Part shown: positions 1 through 9,600 of the stretch, piece after piece
Numbering within the stretch: position 1 is the first letter of the stretch
Layout of the letters: each line of letters begins with the position of its first letter
Source of the DNA: an uncultured Muribaculaceae bacterium
GTDB lineage: Bacteria > Bacteroidota > Bacteroidia > Bacteroidales > Muribaculaceae
Assembly (NCBI GenBank): GCA_910583775.1
Contig: CAJTYD010000013.1
Span: 1-43,995, forward strand
Length of the DNA: 43,995 nucleotides
Direction of reading: 5' to 3'
Position numbers and translations under genes: made by a program
The notes under the pieces: generated by a model
What the model saw: only the letters and a program-made list of their open reading frames with translations
Told to the model about the DNA's origin: nothing
Databases searched by the model: none

Positions 1-844
1 TTAACGGATTAAACACTTGGCTCCTCGGAGCCGTCAAAAAATAACCGAAGTATTGGTAAAGGAGTTCAAGATTTATTTCCGTTTCCTCATCGCCGTTATT
101 GGGAAGGATAACGGAAGCTCCACCAATTCCTTTTTCGGCATAAAGCGCCGAATCGATCACGTCTTTGTCCATTGTGTCTGCAAAACAGAGTTTAGTCTCA
201 ATGTCGAAGACAGTCTGATTGAAAAGCACCTTGCGGTTGTTTATGATCGTGACATGATCGAGAATCTGGCCCACATCTCTAACCTGGTGGGTGGAAATTA
301 TGAAGATCCTGTTGTCAGACATCGTTTCGGCTATGAATTTGCGGAAGGCGCTTTTCCCGGGGATATCGAGCCCGTTTGTCGGCTCATCCATCATCACGGC
401 TTTGGTATTGCAGGCCATGGCAAAAGCGAGAGCCACTTTCTTTTTCTGTCCCATCGAGAGTTTGTCGAGTAAAATGTCTCTTTCAATTCCGAAGGTCTGG
501 AGATGCCGGTATAGTTCATCCGCGGAAAAATTGGGATAGAACGGGCTGTTAGATCTCACAAACTGTCGAAGGCTTATGGCAGGAAGATAGGTTTCCTCAG
601 GAACAAGGAAGATTTCATTCAAAGTTTCAGGCAGACGCTTTCTTGTTACGGTTCCGTCGAGAGTCACGTCTCCCGAGTCGGGCGTGAGCAGTCCGGCTAT
701 CAGTTGAAGCAATGTGCTTTTCCCGGCTCCATTTGAACCGAGCAAGCCGTATACTCCTCCTTCGCTGAACTGAAGGGAGAAGTTTTCAATTATCGGAAGC
801 TTGGTTCGCTCGTAACTGAATGTGCAATTATTGACGCTTAGCAT
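1..844 (-). CDS. ABC transporter ATP-binding protein (partial, 3' end outside window)
   Basis: This is the nucleotide-binding subunit of an ABC transporter, acting at the cytoplasmic face of the inner membrane. The frame is open from ATG at 844 to the window edge (281 codons, no stop). Visible motifs are the Walker A GSNGAGKST (about residues 36-44), a signature loop LSMGQ (129-133, usually LSGGQ), Walker B AVMMDEP (149-155), a D-loop NGLD and an H-loop ISTHQ. The Q-loop position appears to carry Glu (LVPEE). The domain is short and has no membrane segments, so the permease must be a separate protein, probably beyond the left edge. The family resembles the YtrB/ABC-2 group, which often sits beside a GntR regulator, but no such gene lies within the window. 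The substrate is unknown. A good promoter lies upstream at 891-920. Confidence 0.9.
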   Translation of the reverse strand, partial: MLSVNNCTFSYERTKLPIIENFSLQFSEGGVYGLLGSNGAGKSTLLQLIAGLLTPDSGDVTLDGTVTRKRLPETLNEIFLVPEETYLPAISLRQFVRSNSPFYPNFSADELYRHLQTFGIERDILLDKLSMGQKKKVALAFAMACNTKAVMMDEPTNGLDIPGKSAFRKFIAETMSDNRIFIISTHQVRDVGQILDHVTIINNRKVLFNQTVFDIETKLCFADTMDKDVIDSALYAEKGIGGASVILPNNGDEETEINLELLYQYFGYFLTAPRSQVFNPL

Positions 845-890
845 GATTTACTGTTTATGTGAAATGGTGTATTAGTATAATAGTACACTG

Positions 891-920
891 CAAAATTACA
901 TAAATATTTTTAAATACAAA
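891..920 (-). promoter_or_regulatory. Promoter for the ABC ATPase gene
   Basis: On the minus strand, TTTG (920-917) is followed after 18 bases by TAATTTTG (898-891). This matches the Bacteroidetes housekeeping promoter TTTG-N19-21-TAnnTTTG with slightly short spacing. Transcription should start near 887, giving a leader of about 43 bases. Confidence 0.6.
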
Positions 921-1005
921 TATTTTTTTGCGTAATTTTTCAATAAAAATTTTATCAGGAATGTTTATTTTATAGGTAACTTACTTTGTAAGTGCTGAAT
1001 TGAAA

Positions 1006-1050
1006 GTGTGTCACGATTAAACATTATTACAGATTATCATTTTGACACAC
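1006..1050. repeat. Inverted repeat upstream of the YqgE gene
   Basis: GTGTGTCA (1006-1013) and TGACACAC (1043-1050) are perfect 8-bp inverted arms separated by 29 bases, ending about 40 bases before the YqgE start. They could be a leader hairpin or a pair of operator half-sites. No clear promoter box could be placed next to them. Confidence 0.4.
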
Positions 1051-1091
1051 CGCTAAACCGTAATTGAATTATTTGCGCAAGGTAGATCACA

Positions 1092-1688
1092 ATGGATTGG
1101 GATTCAATAATACATAAGGATTCGACGAATTTAAATCCGAAGAGGGGAGATTTGTTGATATCGGAGCCCTTGCTTGACGAGCCTTTTTTCAAGCGAAGTG
1201 TTGTTCTGTTGCTTGAGGAGGACACTGAAAACGGTCATATCGGTTTAATTCTCAATAAGAAGACATCTGTAACACTTCACGAGCTGTTTCCGGAATGGGA
1301 GGCAGCAAAAGGGATACCGATATATTGCGGAGGTCCGGTGGAATCCGACCGTCTTTTCATGCTCCATAATCATCCCGAGCTATTCGCCGATTCGCTCCAG
1401 ATAGCTCCCGGAATATATGTCGGCGCGAAGATCGACGATATCATGGACTATATAAATAATTATCCCGAAAAAGCAGAGGGAATAAGATTCTTTTTGGGTT
1501 ACAGCGGATGGAGCAAGGATCAGTTGACCTCAGAGATTCTGGGCAACACCTGGGCTTTAAGGGATGTTCCCGTTTCCAACAATCTGTTGTCGGGATATGG
1601 AAACGAATACTGGAGACGGGTTGTTGAAAGTATGGGCGCTGATTACAAGAGCTGGCTTATCGTCCCTCCCGATCCATCATTTAATTGA
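1092..1688 (+). CDS. YqgE/AlgH family protein
   Basis: The 198-residue product belongs to the YqgE/AlgH (DUF179) family of soluble cytoplasmic proteins of unknown biochemical role. Typical family features are the N-terminal GDLLISEPLLDEPFFKRSVV segment, the HIGLILNK block, the YCGGPVESDRLFMLH motif, and a C-terminal FFLGYSGWSKDQL followed by W in a GNTW context. The length is normal and no signal peptide is present. The family name AlgH comes from alginate regulation in Pseudomonas, which says little about this organism. It is transcribed away from the ABC gene and convergently with the GNAT/recR pair. Confidence 0.93.
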   Translation: MDWDSIIHKDSTNLNPKRGDLLISEPLLDEPFFKRSVVLLLEEDTENGHIGLILNKKTSVTLHELFPEWEAAKGIPIYCGGPVESDRLFMLHNHPELFADSLQIAPGIYVGAKIDDIMDYINNYPEKAEGIRFFLGYSGWSKDQLTSEILGNTWALRDVPVSNNLLSGYGNEYWRRVVESMGADYKSWLIVPPDPSFN

Positions 1689-1740
1689 GAAATCAGTCAA
1701 TCAGAGCCTGAGCCTTGATACATGGGCAAATATTATGATA

Positions 1741-2295
1741 TTATCCGATCTCTTTAACGTAAATAAGGAGGTCGGAATATTTTTTTCCCGATTTGATCCA
1801 ATTCATCAGATTGCCCGACAGATTGTAGCCGGCTTTTTCGAAAAGAGAAACGCTCGCACGGTTGTCGGATGAGATTTTAGCACCTATTCTCTCTAAGTTC
1901 AAGACATTCGCAAGATATTTCTCAACCGTTATGAGGGAATCGAGCGCAAGACCGCGTCTCCTATGTTCAGGCCTGATGTAAACGCCAATGAAAGCTCTTG
2001 ACTGAGTTGAGGAAATCTCTGTGACGTCAATGATCCCTGCTGGAATTCTCTTGCGTCCATCCCCGCCGGGTATTCCTTCGGTCTCGATAATCAGTCTGAT
2101 CTCGCCGCTTCGCATTGGGTCGGCGTCGTAGGTGGAGGCGTAAACGAGCATGCTCTCTCTTGAAAGAGGAGCAGTCATGCAGTTGTCGATCCATTGGGAG
2201 GAATCATTGTCGATCAGCCACATTATAGAGGCGTCTTCGGGCTCCACAGCGCGAAGGGCAATACTTTTACCCTGAAGCAGATCATTCTTTGTCAT
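1741..2295 (-). CDS. GNAT family N-acetyltransferase
   Basis: The 184-residue protein is a GCN5-related acetyltransferase transferring an acetyl group from acetyl-CoA. The acetyl-CoA binding motif A is visible as VYIRPEHRRRGLALDSL (R-x-x-G-x-A form, about residues 125-141), followed by the SDNRASVSLFEKAGY segment typical of motif B. An N-terminal LRAVEPEDAS block matches the RimJ/RimL-like subgroup that acts on amines such as protein N-termini, spermidine or antibiotics. The substrate cannot be read from sequence. Its ATG lies 14 bases inside the 3' end of recR, so the two are translationally coupled in one operon. Confidence 0.9.
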   Translation of the reverse strand: MTKNDLLQGKSIALRAVEPEDASIMWLIDNDSSQWIDNCMTAPLSRESMLVYASTYDADPMRSGEIRLIIETEGIPGGDGRKRIPAGIIDVTEISSTQSRAFIGVYIRPEHRRRGLALDSLITVEKYLANVLNLERIGAKISSDNRASVSLFEKAGYNLSGNLMNWIKSGKKYSDLLIYVKEIG

Positions 2296-2911
2296 GGAAA
2301 GTGTCTGAAAAAAGCATTCTGTTGAGGATTGATCTTCCGAGAGTCAGCTCATCGGTATATTCGAGTTCGTTTCCTATGCTGAGACCTCTTGCGAGCATGG
2401 TGATCTTCACAGGAAGATGAGATAATCTGCGATAGATATAGAAGTTGGTGGTATCGCCCTCCATAGTAGGGCTTAAGGCGAGTATCACCTCGGAGATCCC
2501 ATCTTCTTCCACCCTTCTTACAAGCGAGTCAATCTCCAGGTCAGAGGGGCCGATACCCTCGAGAGGGGATATAAGGGCGCCGAGCACATGATAAAGCCCG
2601 TGATGCTCGCGGGTAGATTCGATAGTTATTACATCCTTGACGTTCTCCACTACACAGACGATCGTCCTGTCCCTGCGGGAGTCGGAACAGATCGGGCAAA
2701 CCTCCTGCTCGCTTATGTTGTGGCAATGTTTGCAATACGTGATGTTATCACGCATCCTTATGATGGAATTGCCGAGATCTTCGGCAACATTCTTATCCTG
2801 ACGAAGAAGATGGAGGGCAAGGCGCAGGGCGGTCTTGCTCCCTATGCCGGGAAGCTTGGCGAGTTCGGCGACAGCGTTGTCGAGTAAGCTTGAATTAAAT
2901 ATTTTTTCCAT
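2282..2911 (-). CDS. recR: Recombination protein RecR
   Basis: RecR acts with RecO and RecF to load RecA at single-strand gaps. The 209-residue protein shows the family order: an N-terminal helix-hairpin-helix LPGIGSKTA (about 20-28), a C4 zinc finger CKHC...CPIC (Cys60, 63, 72, 75), a Toprim domain beginning IVCVVE (about 84-89), and a C-terminal segment ending GNELEYTDELTLGRSI. The length is slightly above the usual 198-200. It overlaps the following GNAT gene and is transcribed divergently from ruvA, another recombination gene, across a symmetrical promoter region. Confidence 0.97.
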   Translation of the reverse strand: MEKIFNSSLLDNAVAELAKLPGIGSKTALRLALHLLRQDKNVAEDLGNSIIRMRDNITYCKHCHNISEQEVCPICSDSRRDRTIVCVVENVKDVITIESTREHHGLYHVLGALISPLEGIGPSDLEIDSLVRRVEEDGISEVILALSPTMEGDTTNFYIYRRLSHLPVKITMLARGLSIGNELEYTDELTLGRSILNRMLFSDTFHDKE

Positions 2912-2941
2912 TTATAGCTGACAAATGAGCTTTGAGCAATG

Positions 2942-2949
2942 CAAAATTA
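2942..2949 (-). promoter_or_regulatory. recR promoter -7 box
   Basis: The minus-strand sequence TAATTTTG matches TAnnTTTG, placing a start near 2938 and a leader of about 27 bases. The upstream -33 element is weak. The box overlaps the left arm of the inverted repeat at 2946-2976. Confidence 0.55.
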
Positions 2950-2976
2950 GAGAAAAAACATGACATTTTCTCTAAT
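2946..2976. repeat. Perfect inverted repeat between recR and ruvA promoters
   Basis: ATTAGAGAAAA (2946-2956) and TTTTCTCTAAT (2966-2976) are perfect 11-bp arms around a 9-base centre. The element sits between the recR -7 box (which it overlaps) and the ruvA -7 box seven bases to its right. It has the geometry of an operator for a dimeric regulator, though a hairpin role cannot be excluded. Confidence 0.6.
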
Positions 2977-2982
2977 TTTACA

Positions 2983-2990
2983 TATCTTTG
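2983..2990 (+). promoter_or_regulatory. ruvA promoter -7 box
   Basis: TATCTTTG matches TAnnTTTG on the plus strand. The predicted start is near 2994, giving a leader of about 104 bases. No clean TTTG is present at the -33 position, which falls inside the inverted repeat. Confidence 0.5.
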
Positions 2991-3097
2991 CATTAATGTG
3001 CGGGATTTCGGCCGGCAAAATCGATAGAACCCTTACCGGAGTCTCACACTTACTTCTCTTATATTTATTTGAATACTTATTAAGTAATTAAAACATC

Positions 3098-3679
3098 ATG
3101 ATAGACTATATAAACGGACCGGTGGCGGAACTCACACCTACTTATGCCGTTATCGATTGCGGGGGAGTAGGATATGAAATCAACATAACGCTGCTTGATT
3201 ACCCTAAAATCGTTCCGGGGAATGTAACGAAACTATATGTCTATGAATCCATCAGGGAAGACGCGCAGGTTCTTTTCGGGTTCATTGCAAAAAGAAGCCG
3301 GGAACTCTTCAAGTTGCTTATAGGAGTGAGCGGTGTGGGGCCGAATACGGCGCGTCTGATTCTCTCGTCGCTAACCGACGAACAGCTTGAAAGCGCTATC
3401 GCTTCCGGTCAGGACGGACCCTTGAAGAACGTGAAGGGTATCGGCGGAAAGACAGCACAGCGTATAATCGTGGATCTTAAGGACAAGATAAAGGTGGATC
3501 AGTCGGCTCTCGTAGCGAGATGTCCGGCGACAAACGAGACATTCGATGACGCCATGGCTGCTCTGGTAATGTTGGGTTTTACCGCTCAGCAGAGTCAGAA
3601 AGTGTTGAGGAAACTTTTTGCCTCAGATCCCGGATTGTCCACGGAGATGGCGATCAAGCAGGCTTTGACGATGCTTTGA
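3098..3679 (+). CDS. ruvA: Holliday junction branch migration protein RuvA
   Basis: RuvA binds four-way junctions and recruits the RuvB motor. The 193-residue product has the N-terminal OB fold (MIDYINGPVAELTPTYAVIDCGG-type opening, about 1-64), two helix-hairpin-helix motifs (LIGVSGVGPNTA about 75-86 and VKGIGGKTAQRI about 110-121), and a C-terminal RuvB-binding three-helix domain (DAMAALVMLGF to the end). The length is normal. Its stop codon TGA shares one base with the ATG of sprA, so the two are coupled. The ruvA-sprA pairing is a recurrent arrangement in Bacteroidetes. Confidence 0.97.
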   Translation: MIDYINGPVAELTPTYAVIDCGGVGYEINITLLDYPKIVPGNVTKLYVYESIREDAQVLFGFIAKRSRELFKLLIGVSGVGPNTARLILSSLTDEQLESAIASGQDGPLKNVKGIGGKTAQRIIVDLKDKIKVDQSALVARCPATNETFDDAMAALVMLGFTAQQSQKVLRKLFASDPGLSTEMAIKQALTML

Positions 3680-6600
3680 TGAGGATTAAAGGAAGGATAT
3701 ACAAACGCAATATTCTGAATTTCTACATTCTGTCGGCGGCGGTTATGCTGACGACAGTCGGGGTGTGCGTGTTTCCTTCCGAGGCTTTTTCTGCAGGTTC
3801 ATCAGGACAGGTAACATCATCGCGGGGTAATCCGGAAGAGGGTGTAAATAATGTCAATGACACACTGAAGTTGAAATCAAGGGTAAAGCCGACAGTCGGT
3901 TTTACCGGTTCAGACAGGCCGGAAGTGGAATATCCGGTCGATTTGAGAACCCCCGACAATATCAGGACAGAGACTGTATATGATCCTGTCAGCGGTATGT
4001 TTGTGATTCATACCCGTCTCGGCAATAAAGACATCGTGACGCCGATGCTTCTCTCTCCGGAAGAATACGAACGCCAGACAAGACGCCGCGAAATGTTCTC
4101 CTATTTCAGGAGCCGGGACCTTGACAAAGAGGAGGGAGGTGATAAAAAAAGAAGAGAGCCTTTCAATGTGCTGGATATGAATTTCTCTCTCGGTCCGCTC
4201 GAGCGGGTTTTCGGCCCGGGCGGAATACGTCTGAGCACGCAGGGGTCGGTGCAGCTGTCGATGGGGATAAAGAGCAATAAGACAGACAATCCGGCGCTCT
4301 CGCTTAGAAACAGACGCAAGACGTATTTTGATTTCGACCAGAAGATTCAGGCAAATGTCAACGCTTCAGTTGGCGACAAGCTTAAATTCAATATGTCGTA
4401 TAACACCGACGCCACATTTGATTTCGATTCCAAAAACCTTAAGCTTAACTATGAAGGAAAGGAGGACGACATCATCAAAAGCATAGAGGCGGGAAACGTC
4501 AGCATGACAACCGGCTCAAGCCTTATGCGCGGCGGAACGGCGCTGTTCGGTTTGAAGACTAAACTCCAGTTCGGGAAACTTACTCTTACCGGTCTCGTCT
4601 CGCAGCAGAATTCCGAATCCAGGAGCGTTTCAACCCAGGGGGGAGTGCAGACAACGAAATTTCGGATCAAAGCTGACAATTATGACGCCAACCGCCATTT
4701 TTTTCTGGCGCAATATTTTTACGACAACTACGACCGATTCGCTGCCCGTCTGCCTTACGTTTCGTCGGGAATTAAGATAACGCGCATAGAGGTCTGGATA
4801 ACCAATAAAAACGGTAATTACAGCGAGTCGAGAAACTTTGTGGGATTCATGGATCTGGGCGAGAACAAACGTCTTGCAAGCAGTTTCTGGACTCCCGACC
4901 TATCGCAGGACGTTCCCTCGAACAGCAGCAACAATCTGCTGGAGGTGATCAAGCGTGACTACCCTTCGGCGCGCCGTATCAATCAGGTGACTCAGGCGCT
5001 TTCTCCCCTTGTCTCATACGGCATCGAGGGAGGCAAGGACTTCGAGAAGGTCGAGAGCGCGAGGTTGCTGAAGGAGAATGAATACGAACTTAATTCCGAG
5101 CTCGGTTATGTTAGCCTCCGGTCTGCGCTTACCACCGACGAGGTGCTTGCCGTGGCGTATGAATATACCTATCAGGGAAAGGTATATCAGGTGGGGGAAT
5201 TCTCAAGCGATATCAGCGATACTTCCGAATCCATTTATCTCAAGATGCTCAGGAGCACCACGGTCTCTCCGAGACTTCCGATGTGGAAACTGATGATGAA
5301 GAATGTCTATTCATTAGGGGCATATCAGCTTCAGAAGACTAACTTCAGGATGAACATAAAACTTCTGAGCGACACCACCGGAACCGAGATTAATTATCTC
5401 CCTGTAACGTCGCTTTCCGACAAGCCACTTCTCCAGATAATGAATCTTGACCGTCTGGATTCCAATCTTGAATCTAACCCCGATGGATTTTTTGATTATA
5501 TAGAGGGTTATACGGTCCAGTCGTCGTCAGGCAGAATAATATTTCCGGTTGCCGAGCCTTTCGGATCATATCTTGAGAAAAAGATCGGTAATCCTCAGAT
5601 AGCCGCCCAATATGTGTATAAGGAGCTTTACGACTCCACATTGGTGGTTGCAAGACAGTTTGCCGACAAGAACAAATATTCTCTTTCGGGAGAATATCAG
5701 GCTTCGAACGGCGCCACGATCCGTCTTAACGCCATGAATGTTCCGCGAGGGTCGGTGGTTGTGAGCGCGGGGGGCGTGATACTGACCGAAAACAGCGATT
5801 ACACTGTTGACTATGCGATGGGAATTGTGACGATCATCAACCAGAGCATTATAGATTCAGGAACCAACGTCAGCGTAACTCTCGAAAACCAGTCTATGTT
5901 CAGCATGCAGCGAAAGACCTTGCTCGGTCTCGATGCCCAATACCGTTTCAACCGTGATTTCACCCTCGGAGGAACAATCATGCATTTCTCAGAAAAGGCG
6001 CTTACCGAGAAAGTCAATATCGGCGAGGAGGTTGTAAATAACACAATGTGTGGCCTGAACCTATCATACAACAAGGAGTTCTTCTGGCTCACCAATCTTC
6101 TGAACAAGATTCCTACGGTAAATGCGACCGCCCCCTCCACAATCAATGTGAATGCTGAATTTGCCCAGCTTGTGCCTCATTCGCAGAAGAGCGGTTCGAA
6201 CAGAGGTTCGAGCTTCATCGATGATTTCGAGACTACCCAGACAGGCGTTGATCTCAAATCGCCTTATTCCTGGTTCCTCTCCTCCACGCCTTACGATTCC
6301 GGCGCAGACGCGCTTTTCCCGGAGGCAAAACTCGACAACAACGTCGATTACGGAAAAAACAGAGCCCTTCTTGCCTGGTATTACATAGATCGTCTCTGGA
6401 CACAACGGAATTCGCCGATGATTCCCGGATATATGAAAAATGACCTCCATCAGCTATCGAATCCATACGTCAGGGAGGTGAGGATTGACGAGATCTATCC
6501 CTACAGGGATCTTGCATACGGCGAGGCCAACTTCATGCAGACTCTTAACCTTTCATACTATCCCAAAGAGAGAGGCCCCTACAATCTTGATGCCGAGAAT

Positions 6601-9600
6601 ATTGACGACAGCGGCAATCTTCTGAATCCGGAAAAGCGCTGGGGCGGGATAATGAGAAAGCTCGACAATACTAATTTCGAGACCGCGAATGTGGAATATA
6701 TCCAGTTCTGGCTTATGGATCCATTCCTTGATCCGGAATTGAAGAATACCGATGGAGGCGATCTTTACTTTAATTTCGGCGAGATAAGCGAGGACATTCT
6801 CAAAGACGGTCTCAAGAGCTATGAGAACGGCTTGCCGATCGACGGCAACAATGATTATATCTCGGAAACGGTGTGGGGAAAGGTGTCAAGACAGAATTCG
6901 CTCACCTACGCCTTTGAGAACGCCGACAACGCCCGGCCGCTTCAGGATGTCGGTCTCGACGGGCTCAGGAACGACGAGGAATATGATTTTGCTTCATATA
7001 GGGACTATCTCGACAGGCTGAGGGGCAAGCTGTCGCCTGCTGTGATCGGAGAGATGCAGCAGTCGCCTTTTTCTCCCTTCAACGATCCTGCCGGAGACAA
7101 TTATCATTTCTTCAGAAGCCCTTATTATGATTCCCAGCGAAGCGGCATACTTGAGCGCTACAAGCATTATAACGGCGTGGAGGGAAACTCTCTTTCTCCC
7201 GATCAGTCGGATAATCCTCAGTATCAGTCGGCGAGGGCCGTCCCTGATGTGGAAGACATCAACCAGGACAACACCCTGAATGAATATGAGCGATATTTCC
7301 AATACAAAGTCTCGCTTCGGCCGGAGGATCTTGATGTCGGAAAAAACTATATAACCGACAAGGTGGTAAGGGAGGTCTCTACCCGGGAGGGGCCGCAGAC
7401 TGCAGTATGGTACCAGTTCAAGATACCGTTGAACTCGCCCGACAGAATCGTGGGAGGAATAAGCGACTTCTCGACCGTAAGGTTCGTGAGGATGTTCATG
7501 ACAGGATTCAAGGAGACTACCCATCTCCGGTTCGCCACTCTCGAGCTCGTTAGGGGAGAATGGCGCGACTACAGCTTCAATCTTAACTCCCGCGATGATT
7601 CTCCCGCTGAAGGTGAACTTGACATGTCGGTTGTGAACATCGAGGAGAATTCCGCCCGCACGCCTGTGAATTATGTCCTGCCTCCGGGCGTCGACCGAAT
7701 CCAGGATCCGGGGCAGACCCAGGCCACTCAGCTGAACGAGCAGTCGCTGTCGATGACTGTGAAGGACCTACAGCCGGGAGATTCCCGAGGAATATATAAG
7801 AATACGCAACTTGACCTTCGTCTTTACAAACGTCTGCAGATGTGGGTACACGCCGAGGCGCTCCTTGACAACAAGACGGATCTTAAGAATGACGACCTGT
7901 CGCTTATCGTTAGACTCGGATCTGATGTGAAGAATAATTACTATGAGTATGAGATTCCTCTCGAGCTAACTCCTCCGGGCAATTACAACAACTTCAACAG
8001 TTCGGACAGGGAAAGGGTGTGGCCACTTTCAAACTTCCTGAATATCCCTCTTTCGGCCTTTACAAAATTGAAAACAGCCAGAAACCGCGATAAAAGCGCC
8101 AATATTGAGGGAGTCGGCTATAACATAATATATAGGGATTATGATCCCGACAACCGACAGAACATAATCTCCGTGCTTGGCAATCCGAGCCTGAGCGATG
8201 TGAGGGTGATGCTCATCGGCGTGAAAAACCGCTCCAATGCCGTGAAGGACGGGGACATCTGGGTTAACGAGCTGAAGGTTACGGAGTTCAATGAGTCGGG
8301 AGGATGGGCCGCGAACGCTAATGTGAATCTAACCTTGAGCGACATAGCAAGCGTGAATTTCGCCGGTCATAAAGAGACGTCGGGATTCGGAAATATCGAC
8401 CAGAGCCTGTCGCAGAGGAGACTCGAGGATTATGAGCAATATAATCTGGCGGTACAGGGAGATATAGGAAGAATATTCCCTGAAAAAGCAAGACTATCGG
8501 CTCCAGTTTATTATTCACGATCACAGGAGACGGTCACTCCGAAGTATAATCCTCTCGACCAGGACATTCTTCTGAAAGACGCCTTAGACGCCGCTGCAAC
8601 CCGTCATGAAAGGGATTCGATAAAGAGTTATGCCATTTCGAAGAAAAGGACTGAAAACTTCTCGTTGTCTAACTTGAGGTTTAACGTACAGAGCAAGCGG
8701 CCCATGCCTTGGGATCCCGCCAATTTTCAGGTTTCTTTCTCTTACAGCCGTCAGAAAAATGTCGATCCGACCACGGAATATGAAAACACGAACGATTATC
8801 GAGGCAGTTTCCAATATTCTTATAGTCCCTACGTGAAGCCGCTGAAGCCTTTCTATGCCCTGAAGGGGAAGGGGAGAACCTCGAAGTTCCTAAGGGAATG
8901 GGAGATCAACTGGCTCTTTAACAATCTGACCTTCTATACCGGCATTCATCGATACTATTATGAACAGCAGACCCGTAGCGAGACAGATGTCAATTTCAAT
9001 CTGCCGGTGCAGGTAAGCAAAAGCTTTATCTGGGACCGTCAGCTCAGCCTGACATGGAATATCATCAAATCCCTGAGTCTCTCTTTCGCAAGCAATACGA
9101 CAGCGAGGATCGAGGAAACCGCGGGTGCGGTCAACAGGCGCCTTTTCCCGGACCGTTACCGCGACTGGAAAGACACTGTGATGAATTCACTGCGGCATCT
9201 CGGAACTCCCTGGAACTACAATCAGACCTTTACAGGAGCTTACCGGGCGCCATTCAGCAAGATTCCATTCCTCGATTATCTTACCGGAAACGTGACCTAT
9301 AATTCTGTCTATCGCTGGGACAAGGGAGCCACGGTGGAGGATGTTTATCTCGGGAATACAATCCAGAACCAGTCAACCTGGAACGCCGATGCCCGTCTGA
9401 ATTTCGAGACACTCTTCAATAAGTCGAAATATCTGCGTGAGATCAACAAACGTTTTTCTAATTCGGCATCCGCACGAAACTCAAACAATACCGACCGCAG
9501 AAGGGAAAGGGCAAGGAAATTCGAGAGGGCCTACACTCTTTATCCCGGCAAGCCCCTGACGGTGAAACATAATCTGAAATCGAAGAAGGTACGTTTCAAC

